Positions 47,133-54,949 of a DNA stretch of 64,000 nucleotides are shown here, in pieces. Position numbers and translations under genes: made by a program. The stretch's first letter is position 1; each line of letters begins with the position of its first letter. The stretch is taken from NCBI RefSeq assembly GCF_016801865.2, contig NC_068938.1:219855827-219919826 (forward strand), written 5' to 3'. The notes beneath the pieces were generated by a model. The model was given only the letters and a program-made list of their open reading frames with translations, searched no databases and had not been told where the DNA came from. Origin of the DNA: Culex pipiens pallens. Taxonomy: Eukaryota > Arthropoda > Insecta > Diptera > Culicidae.

Positions 47133-48767
47133 TTTTGAGATTTGTTTTCCGATTTATTGTGTATTATTATATGGTTTTATAGGAAAGTTGAATGAGTTTA
47201 TACAATTCTGTGAATTATTTTTATTGTTTTGCCTTTCTCACTGGGGAAAGGCTGTAAACCTACTCTAAAAAAGATATGGTTTCTGGTATGAATTTTATAG
47301 CAACGCATTTGCTTAGGGATTCTTAAGCCAAATATCAGCACATTTGGTTGTAAACTGGCTTGTCTGAAGCGGTTTGGAGCAAGGGCGTCTATGCGGAGTG
47401 TACCAACACCCGCAAACATTTCCGGCGCTTGGAAAGGAAAGATGAAAGCTTGAAAGAAAATAAGATGAAAAAACAGCTAAAGTTGACCCCAGAAAAAAAT
47501 TCAAAGCATTGGCAAAGTCAGAACATTTATTCAGTTTGTAAACACAGTTATAAATCTCTTTTTATGTAAGCAATTTTAAATCTATTTTGAATTAGTGAAT
47601 TTTAACAACGTCACTCTTATCACCAAAATTCACCAGAATTGAGATTGTGTTTGTAACAACAAAACAAAACAGAACTAATCAGCACTTTAAACCATTAATG
47701 GCATTCTCATACCAGCGTTTCTCAAGACAGGATGAAGAAAGCGAATGTTCTGTTAGTGAATCTAGTTGTTTTGCTTAACTTACAGCAAATAGTGAAATGT
47801 GAAGTTAATTATTTAATAACAAAATATCAGGTAAGTACAAGCTTAATTTTTTTTGAAAATATTTTTATTTGTTATACCTTTAGGCTAAAGCAAAGCAGTT
47901 CAAAGCAGTTGAGTATTGCAACCATCGTGGAATGCGACTAGCGGAGATTGACAGTCTGGAAGTGGAGACTAAATTGCAACAGGCAATCGTAGCTTCGGAT
48001 ATCTTCAAAAAAGAAACCACAATGATTTGGGTGGGAGCAAGTGATTTGGCGGAGGAGGGCAACTTTTACTGGCATGGCTCTGGGAAGCAGCTAGTTTGGA
48101 CGAATTGGGCCGTACACGCCAGCCGGACAACAAAGGAGGAAACGAAAGTTGCGTCGAGTTTGGTGTTATCAAGTATGCGACACTCCATTGCTCCGGCAGA
48201 AGTCTCAGCGGTTAGTCGTGTTTTTTCGCGGTGTGTTTGGCGCGTTTTTCACGGCGATTCCGAGGCGTGTGCGAGCGGACAAGCCCGTTCCGGTGGTCAG
48301 AGAGGCCACAATCTGGTCGTCGTGGACACGGCGGCGGTGCAGCAGCGGAAGAGGAACGAGTTCCTGCATCCGAGCAGCAGCAGCAGGAGGAGTGAGCAGC
48401 AGCGGCCGCGGAGGCAGCTGAGGCGAGAGACGGTCGTTGGTCGGTGGAATCGGCCCCGGAGAGTCGACTGCGGTCGGCGGACCAGTTTTCGGCCAGGCCA
48501 GGTCGGAGACAACCCCGTTGTTTACGTGGCTGGCAGCAGGCAGCACAACAACAACAACAAGCGCGCGCAAACGAGCTTCCCGCGCATCCCGCTGCGGGCG
48601 GCAGCCAGTGCGGCCAGCTCGGCGGTGAGTGCGAAAGGCGAGTTTTTTAGTTTTTTTTTTTTTCTCATATTTTTTTTTTTTCCTGTTAGATTTTTTTTCT
48701 CATTTCTTCTGCGTTATTTTAGTCTTATTTTTGGTTTGATTAGTTTTCTTCCGTTTTTTCCTCAATC

Positions 48768-50426
48768 ATGGATCCGACCGAGTCGGAACACGAGGAATCT
48801 GATTTCGATTCATCCATTGATGGTGACGAGGACGTGGAAATGAAGGACTCTGTCTCGGGAGTTCCTTCAAACACCACCAACAGGGACCACTTCCTGAAGG
48901 ATAAGGATGCTGACGGTAAAGGGGGATCCACGGACGGGTCTAAGAGGAAGAAGCGAAAGCGTCCTAAATCAGATCCGAATCCGGTTCCCCCTCAACCACC
49001 GATTCCTCCCTTGACTCCAGACCCGATTCCCCCCTTGACTCCAAACCCAATTCCTTCTCCCAATCCAGATCCAATTCCTCCTAAAACACCGGTGCCGAAT
49101 CCGGATCCAAATCCCCCACCGCTCCTGAATCCTCATTCCCAAAAACCGATTCCTCGTCCTCGTCAGTATCAAGAGGGATTGCAAACGGAATGGGTGGTCT
49201 TCTTCCGGCCCAAACAGAAGCCGTTAAACTTTGTACAGATCACCAAGGATTTGCAGAAGCACTATCCTGGGGTGGTCGAATGTACCAAGCTGAACAAGAG
49301 CAAGCTCCGCGTGATCGTGAACTCCGCGGTGCAAGCTAATCAGATCGTAACTGATCTGCGGTTCAGCATTGAGTACCGTGTTTGGATTCCGGCCCACAAA
49401 GTCGAGATCGACGGCGTGGTGACCGATGACAGTCTGTCGCTTGTCGACCTCTCAAGGGCGGTGGGACGCTTCAAGAACCCTAAACTTCCAGCTGTGGAGG
49501 TACTCGAGTGCCGGCAACTGGGCAACGTCACCACCGAGGGTGGCCAGAAGAAGTTCATTCCTTCTGCCTCGTTCCGGGTGACTTTTGCAGGGTCAGCTCT
49601 GCCGGACTACATTGAGCTGTACAAGCTTCGGCTTCCAGTTCGATTGTACGTTCCGCGAGTGATGAGCTGCGAAAACTGCCAGCAGTTGGGACACACCAAG
49701 ACCTACTGCAGCAACAAGAGCAAGTGCTCAAAGTGCGCCGGCCCCCACAAGGACGTGGATTGCCAAAAGCAGGCTGAAAAATGCCTGCTTTGTGGCGGGG
49801 AACCGCACAAAACTCGACAGTGCCCAAAGTACAAGGAGCGCGAGGACAAGATGAAGCGATCCTTGAAGGAACGCTCCAAGAAGTCCTTCGCGGAAATCCT
49901 TAGTCAGGTGACCCACCCCAATCGCTTCGCTCCTTTGGCGGACGAAGATTCGGGGGACGAAGATTCCGATGTGGAGGTCCTCTTCCAGAGAGACGAGGAA
50001 AGTGACTCTTCCGGACCAAACCCGAAGCGCAACAAGGCTTCCAAGTCCAGAAAAGCCGCGGGCGGCAAGGGTAAGGAAAGTGACTCGTTGAACTTCGAGG
50101 AGGATTTTCCTTTCGGTCCGTCGGGTAAGCCCGCTCCGAAGCCGGCACCGAAGCCGACACCGAAGCCGGCACCGATTCCTCTCAAGCCGCTGAAGCCCGT
50201 TCCCAAGCTGCCAAAGATCCCCCTAAAAACGGTTCCTCAACCGAATCCGATCACCGATGCCTTCAAAGGAGTCCTTCCTTTTTCCACAATCGTGGAATGG
50301 CTGTGCTCTTTTGTGAGTGAACCGACGCGTTTAATCATAAAGCGGTTTGAGCCTCTCGCTAGACACATCGGGAAACAGCTTGCTAGCACGACGCCCCTCT
50401 TGTCGTTCATTTCCTTTGATGGGTAA
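48768..50426 (+). CDS. LINE ORF1, Gag-like nucleic-acid-binding protein
   Basis: This is a frame of 552 codons beginning at ATG in the context CAATCATGGATCC. The acidic N terminus is followed by a Lys/Arg patch near residue 60 and Pro-rich repeats at about 70-125 built from PIPPLTPDP and PNPDPIPP. A globular segment follows, then three knuckles: CENCQQLGHTKTYC near 302, CSKCAGPHKDVDC near 320 and CLLCGGEPHKTRQC near 340. The C-terminal part has KPAPKP repeats (about 455-475) and an acidic stretch. It should coat the element's RNA. It ends at TAA 50424-50426, overlapping the start of ORF2 by the octamer ATGGGTAA. Confidence 0.9.
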   Translation: MDPTESEHEESDFDSSIDGDEDVEMKDSVSGVPSNTTNRDHFLKDKDADGKGGSTDGSKRKKRKRPKSDPNPVPPQPPIPPLTPDPIPPLTPNPIPSPNPDPIPPKTPVPNPDPNPPPLLNPHSQKPIPRPRQYQEGLQTEWVVFFRPKQKPLNFVQITKDLQKHYPGVVECTKLNKSKLRVIVNSAVQANQIVTDLRFSIEYRVWIPAHKVEIDGVVTDDSLSLVDLSRAVGRFKNPKLPAVEVLECRQLGNVTTEGGQKKFIPSASFRVTFAGSALPDYIELYKLRLPVRLYVPRVMSCENCQQLGHTKTYCSNKSKCSKCAGPHKDVDCQKQAEKCLLCGGEPHKTRQCPKYKEREDKMKRSLKERSKKSFAEILSQVTHPNRFAPLADEDSGDEDSDVEVLFQRDEESDSSGPNPKRNKASKSRKAAGGKGKESDSLNFEEDFPFGPSGKPAPKPAPKPTPKPAPIPLKPLKPVPKLPKIPLKTVPQPNPITDAFKGVLPFSTIVEWLCSFVSEPTRLIIKRFEPLARHIGKQLASTTPLLSFISFDG

Positions 50427-53400
50427 TACACCAAAAACGAAAAACGGCATCTCCTTTCTACAATGGAATTGCAGAAGTTTAACCCCCAAGTTAAACGATT
50501 TTCAACAATTCGCATTCGAACGAGACTGTGATGTGTTTGCGCTGAGCGAAACGTTTCTTATCGGAGATGAGACGCCAGCTTTCCGGGGGTACAACATCAT
50601 CACAGAGAGCAGGGCAGGGCCAAATAGAGGTGGAGGCGTACTGATTGGGGTCAGGAAATGCCACACTTTTAGAAAGGTCACGCTCCCGAATCTAGGAGGA
50701 ATCGAAGCAGTCGCAGTACAGGCCAGGATCAGAGGACTGGACATTTGCATTGTGTCCGTCTATGTTCCCCCACAGGTGTCGTTAACTCGACAAAAGTTGT
50801 GGGGTATGCTTGAGCTGTTGCAGGCACCGCGACTGGTTCTGGGTGACTTTAATCTTCACAGCACCGAGTGGGGAAGTCACAAGACAGACCCTCAAGCATA
50901 TCTGATTCATGAACTGTGCGACGACTTCCAGATGACCCTCCTAAACAGGGACAAGCAAGTTACGCGGATTGCAACACCACCAACGCCAACTACGTCCGGT
51001 ACGAAGGCGAGTGCCATCGACTTATCGCTCTGTTCCAACAGTTTGGCAGTTCTCTGTGACTGGAACGTGCTTCAAGATCCTCGTGGCAGTGATCATTTGC
51101 CGATCGCTATTCTGGTTAGCCATGGCCCACAGCAATCGACAACGGTGGAGATGCCTTACGATCTGACGCGAAATATCGACTGGAAACAGTACGCGGAGGC
51201 AGTCTCCATTGGAGTTGAGTTGCGAGCTGGGTTGGCACCGCTTGAAGAATATGCGTTTCTGGCTAATTTGATCTATGACAGTGCATTACAAGCTCAGACA
51301 AAACCCGTCCCGGGACCGTACATCCGAACGCGCCCTCCTCTTCCCTGGTGGGACAAGGAGTGTACGGATCTCTCGGCGGCCAGGTCTGAAGCTTATGTGG
51401 ACTTCTGCAAGTGTGGAATCCGAGCGAACTTCCAAAAGTACAGAGCTCTTGATCGCAGGTACAGTAATACTCTGAAGCGGAAGAAGCGAATGTACTGGCG
51501 GGAGTTCGTTGAAGGATTACCAGCAGATACGTCCATGAGCACTCTGTGGCGCGTTGCGAGGGCCATGCGAAGAGGTTCCGTTCCGAACGAGAGTGTGGAA
51601 AAATCGGACAAGTGGATATTGGATTTCGCCAAGAAGGTGTGCCCGGACTCGGTGCCGACACAACCATCATTCGACGTTGTTGTTGGGAGCGATGCTAATC
51701 CTCCCTTCTCGATGGTAGAGCTCTCCATAGCACTATTGACGGGCAACAACACTGCTCCTGGTCCGGACAAGATCAAGTTCAGCTTGCTGAAGAATCTTCC
51801 GGACGTCGCCAAGCAGCGTCTGTTGAATCTGTTCAACACGTTGGTGGAGCAGAACATAATTCCACACGATTGGCGACAGGTCCGGGTGGTTGCCATTCAA
51901 AAGCCCGGTAAGCCGGCGTCCGACCACAACTCGTATCGTCCAATCAGCTTGCTGTCGTGTCTACGCAAGTTGCTGGAGAAGATGATCCTCGACCGCCTCG
52001 AACCATGGATGGAACGAGAGCACTTGCTGTCAGACACGCAGTATGGCTTCCGGAGAGGCAAGGGAACAAGCGACTGTCTAGCCTTGCTGGCCACAGGAAT
52101 CGACATAGCCCGTGGTAAAAAACAGCAAATGGCTTCTGTCTTCCTAGATATCAAGGGTGCATTCGATTCAGTCTCCATCGAGGTGTTGGGAGTAAAGCTG
52201 CGGCGGAGCGGTCTCAATCCGACGATGTGCAACTTCCTCATCAACCTGTTGTCAGAAAAACACATGCACTTTGTGCAAGGTGATCTGGCAATCACCCGGA
52301 TAAGTTACATGGGTTTGGCACAAGGCTCACGCCTTAGCCCATCCATGTATAACTTCTACGTCAGCGATATCGATGATTGCTTGACCGGAGGCTGCACCCT
52401 TATACAGTACGCAGATGACGCAGTGGTTTCAATCGCTGCCAAGAAAGAAGTCGATCTGCTAGAACCCTTGCAAGATACCCTGAACAACTTGGCCCATTGG
52501 GCAGTTGGAAAGGGTATTGAATTCTCTCCGGAGAAGACGGAACTGGTCGTTTTTACGGGGAAGCATGAACCGCCGCAGCTCAATCTTTCTCTCTCGGGAA
52601 AGAATATCGAGCAGTCGGACCACTTCATGTACATGGGTACCATCTTCGATCAAAAGGGAACATGGGGGAAGCACATTAACTACCTGAAGCAAAAGTGCCT
52701 GCAAAGAACTAATTTTTTGCGCAGCGTCTCTGGCAACCGGTGGGGTGCTCATCCTTCTGACCTGCTTCGACTGTACAAGACAACGATACTCTCGGTGCTG
52801 GAATATGGCAGTTTCTGCTTCCAAACAGCTGCGAAATCACGCTTGTTGGTTCTCCAGCGGATACAGTACCGAAGTCTTCGCATTGTCTTGGGATGCATGC
52901 ACTCAACTCACAACATGACCCTCGAGGTCTTGGCGGGAGTGTTGCCTCTGCGAACTCGTTACTACGAACTGTCTTACCGGTTCCTGATCCGGTGTGATTA
53001 CAGGAATAAACTGGTAATTGACAACTTTGAAACGTTGCTGAACCTTCACGTTGAGTCTCGGCGCATGCTTCTATATTATGACTTTATGTCATCGTGGGAG
53101 TGGAGCCCGAGCACAACGGTACAGCGCACGCCTCCGTTAACTAGCAGCACCCTGATTGGCTTCGACACGTCCATGAAAGCCGATACTCGCGGTATCCCAA
53201 ACCATCTTCTGCGGGGGGTTGTACCGTCGATCTTCGCATCAAAGTACAACCATGTTCCTCCAAACAACAGATTCTTCACCGATGGCTCCAAGCTTGACGG
53301 CTGTACGGGCTTCGGTGTTTATCATGAATCTTATCAGCTGTTCTTTAAGCTGAAGGACCCGAGTTCGGTTTACGTCGCAGAGTTAGCCGCGGTTTACTGC

Positions 53401-54120
53401 GCACTGCGAATCATCGAGACCATGCCACCTGACCACTACTTCATCTTCACCGATAGCTTTAGCTCTGTTGAGGCTATCCGGACTCTGAAGCCGACCAGGG
53501 AGTCTACGTTTTTCCTCACGGAAATACGTAAGACTTTAAACAACCTGGCGGCTCAGTTCTTCAGCATCACGGTGGTATGGGTCCGCGCTCATTGCTCGAT
53601 TCCGGGTAATGAGAAAGCGGACTTGCTCGCCAAGAAGGGTGCTGAGAGTGGAGACATTTTTGAAAGGCCAATTAGCCTACAAGAATGCTATGGTTTTCCG
53701 AGGCAGCGTGCGCTTCTGGATTGGCAAACACAATGGGACGGCGACACCAAAGGACGTTGGATGTATTCCATACGACCTAAGGTGCAAAGAAAAGCCTGGT
53801 TCAAGGGAATGGACTTGACGCGTGGATTCATCAGAACGATGTCCCGCCTTATGTCGAACCATTACTCGTCCAAGGCTCATCTGTACCGTATCAACATGAG
53901 TGATACGAACTTATGCGACTGTGGGCATGGTTATCAGGACATCGACCATCTCGTATGGGCGTGTCCAGATCACCATGTTCACAGAATTAAGTTGAAAGAT
54001 ACCCTCAGGGCCCGAGGAAGACCACCAGAAATTCCGATGCGAGACGCGTTATCTCAACTAGACCTTGATGTTCTCTATCCGATCTATCAGTTCCTCTTAG
54101 ATTCCAAAATATCTATTTAG
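50419..54120 (+). CDS. LINE ORF2: endonuclease, reverse transcriptase and RNase H
   Basis: I choose the ATG at 50419, inside the stop-start overlap ATGGGTAA, giving 1233 residues; an upstream in-frame ATG at 50347 lies within ORF1. The apurinic-type endonuclease comes first, with LQWNCRS, SETFL, LGDFN near 142 and GSDHLP near 225. The reverse transcriptase follows: YRPISLLSC, FLDIKGAFDS, QGSRLSP and the catalytic YADD near 664. A Cys/His segment and an RNase H are last, with TDGS near 953, AELAAVYCAL, TDSFSS and GNEKADLLAK. All acidic catalytic residues I can check are present. The enzyme nicks target DNA and copies the element's RNA into it. No frameshift or stop is seen, so it may be active. 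Confidence 0.92.
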   Translation: MGNTPKTKNGISFLQWNCRSLTPKLNDFQQFAFERDCDVFALSETFLIGDETPAFRGYNIITESRAGPNRGGGVLIGVRKCHTFRKVTLPNLGGIEAVAVQARIRGLDICIVSVYVPPQVSLTRQKLWGMLELLQAPRLVLGDFNLHSTEWGSHKTDPQAYLIHELCDDFQMTLLNRDKQVTRIATPPTPTTSGTKASAIDLSLCSNSLAVLCDWNVLQDPRGSDHLPIAILVSHGPQQSTTVEMPYDLTRNIDWKQYAEAVSIGVELRAGLAPLEEYAFLANLIYDSALQAQTKPVPGPYIRTRPPLPWWDKECTDLSAARSEAYVDFCKCGIRANFQKYRALDRRYSNTLKRKKRMYWREFVEGLPADTSMSTLWRVARAMRRGSVPNESVEKSDKWILDFAKKVCPDSVPTQPSFDVVVGSDANPPFSMVELSIALLTGNNTAPGPDKIKFSLLKNLPDVAKQRLLNLFNTLVEQNIIPHDWRQVRVVAIQKPGKPASDHNSYRPISLLSCLRKLLEKMILDRLEPWMEREHLLSDTQYGFRRGKGTSDCLALLATGIDIARGKKQQMASVFLDIKGAFDSVSIEVLGVKLRRSGLNPTMCNFLINLLSEKHMHFVQGDLAITRISYMGLAQGSRLSPSMYNFYVSDIDDCLTGGCTLIQYADDAVVSIAAKKEVDLLEPLQDTLNNLAHWAVGKGIEFSPEKTELVVFTGKHEPPQLNLSLSGKNIEQSDHFMYMGTIFDQKGTWGKHINYLKQKCLQRTNFLRSVSGNRWGAHPSDLLRLYKTTILSVLEYGSFCFQTAAKSRLLVLQRIQYRSLRIVLGCMHSTHNMTLEVLAGVLPLRTRYYELSYRFLIRCDYRNKLVIDNFETLLNLHVESRRMLLYYDFMSSWEWSPSTTVQRTPPLTSSTLIGFDTSMKADTRGIPNHLLRGVVPSIFASKYNHVPPNNRFFTDGSKLDGCTGFGVYHESYQLFFKLKDPSSVYVAELAAVYCALRIIETMPPDHYFIFTDSFSSVEAIRTLKPTRESTFFLTEIRKTLNNLAAQFFSITVVWVRAHCSIPGNEKADLLAKKGAESGDIFERPISLQECYGFPRQRALLDWQTQWDGDTKGRWMYSIRPKVQRKAWFKGMDLTRGFIRTMSRLMSNHYSSKAHLYRINMSDTNLCDCGHGYQDIDHLVWACPDHHVHRIKLKDTLRARGRPPEIPMRDALSQLDLDVLYPIYQFLLDSKISI

Positions 54121-54403
54121 TTTTTGTTCCAGTTAGTTTTCCTTCAGTTAGTTTTCCTTCTGTTAGTATAACTCGCCTTCGCACAAAGCCGTCGTTTCTG
54201 GTTGCACCGGAAGCAAAGCAAGAACGCCCCAGCAGCTGGACACCGAGTTGCGGCTGAGGACAAAACGCAAAGGCCAGCAGAGCCAACCAAGACCCCTACA
54301 CAATCCCCCTTCCCTTCCCACGCCTTGTCTTTAACATCAATCCCTTCCCTACTAACCCCGAGTAGGCCGCGGGTAATCGGCTCCCCTCCCACTAACATTT
54401 CTA

Positions 54404-54476
54404 GAGTTTTTTTTGAAAAGGTCCTATAAGCTATTGTGTTTCATATGTTTATAAGACCTAATCAAAAAAAAGTCTG
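54404..54476. repeat. small hairpin element inside the LINE 3' region
   Basis: AGAGTTTTTTTTGAAAAGGTC is followed by CCTATAAGC and an inverted partner containing TTATAAGACC and AATCAAAAAAAAGTCT. The same hairpin stands alone at 30570-30635. A related piece, GTATAGGACCTGATAAAAAAAG, lies at about 36392-36413. The copy in the LINE is probably an older insertion carried along by retrotransposition. Confidence 0.55.
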
Positions 54477-54949
54477 GATTTACACACAAGATCCTCTGTA
54501 ATTATTAAGTCAAATGTAATTACAAAAGCCGACTCGGTCCTAACCAGGTCCCAGTACCGAAAAGGACCTAATAAAAATAATTTTATGAAAAAAAAAAAAA
54601 AAAAAGTATGCGACACTCAATGTTACCTGGCAGTGAAACGACAAGAACTGCAACGTCAAACGTTATTTTGCTTGTGAAGGAAGACAGCAGGAGCAAGTTA
54701 TTTGTCCGTTTAAGTGAATGAGTTAAATAAATAGAAATAAAATGTATTTGCCAAAAATGACTTCTCAACAAACATAAACTAAACATTTATCTAGAGGTAA
54801 CGAGGCGAGAAACACATTAAAATTTGAACATCTGAGATAGTACTTCAAGTCTTTCCAAGCGTGAAATGATTATTTAAAACTGACAACTAACGAACCCAAC
54901 AGTTTAGTTCAGTACTACCTAACACATAACCCGGTCCAGCTTAGTCACA

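Larger units (their letters stand above)
45685..47511 (+). repeat. tandem triplication of the CEP135 last exon and 3' flank
   Basis: Unit 1 is 45685-46287 (603 bp). Units 2 and 3 are 46288-46899 and 46900-47511 (612 bp each). Units 2 and 3 share a 9-bp insertion in the coding part (three extra codons) and small substitutions absent from unit 1. They are almost identical to each other; an A/T difference near 47187 is visible. The junction is AAAGCATTG joined to ATGAATTG, and unit 3 runs out as AAAGCATTG-GCAAAG. Each unit carries a fragment of the GCCTTTCTCAC repeat terminus in its flank. The left breakpoint lies exactly at the exon border, so the splice acceptor was not copied. Confidence 0.9.
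48186..54603 (+). mobile_element. full-length LINE, I-clade-like, both ORFs intact
   Basis: The element is flanked by the 15-base direct repeat AAGTATGCGACACTC (48171-48185 and 54604-54618), the target-site duplication of a non-LTR insertion. It has a GC-rich 5' region of about 580 bp, ORF1 (48768-50426), ORF2 (50419-54120), a 3' region of about 480 bp and a terminal poly(A) run. Three cysteine knuckles in ORF1 and an endonuclease, reverse transcriptase and RNase H in ORF2 fit the I group; Loa or Outcast relatives are not excluded. Intact frames and perfect duplications point to recent insertion. Confidence 0.85.
47732..54717 (+). pseudogene. secreted C-type lectin (QPD class), broken by frameshifts and a LINE
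   Basis: Exon 1 (47732-47830) encodes a signal peptide, MKKANVLLVNLVVLLN onward, and ends at GTAAGT. Exon 2 opens at 47884 and carries a carbohydrate-recognition domain: WVGASDLAEEGNFYW, then TNW, then QPDNKGGNESC. QPD is the galactose-type ligand motif in this family. One base appears to be missing between NWA and QPDN. After the triplet reading KYATL (about 48171) a LINE of 6.4 kb begins. The domain resumes at 54619 with another one-base shift before NDKNCNVKRYF and ends at TGA 54715-54717. Secreted lectins of this kind act in insect immunity or saliva. As it stands the gene cannot make a full domain. Some frameshifts could be sequencing errors; the LINE is not. Confidence 0.85.

Noticed and set aside
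47932..48843. Plus-strand frame of 303 codons running from the lectin into the LINE
   Set aside because: It is a chance read-through: the frame leaves the lectin frame before QPDN and continues through the LINE leader.
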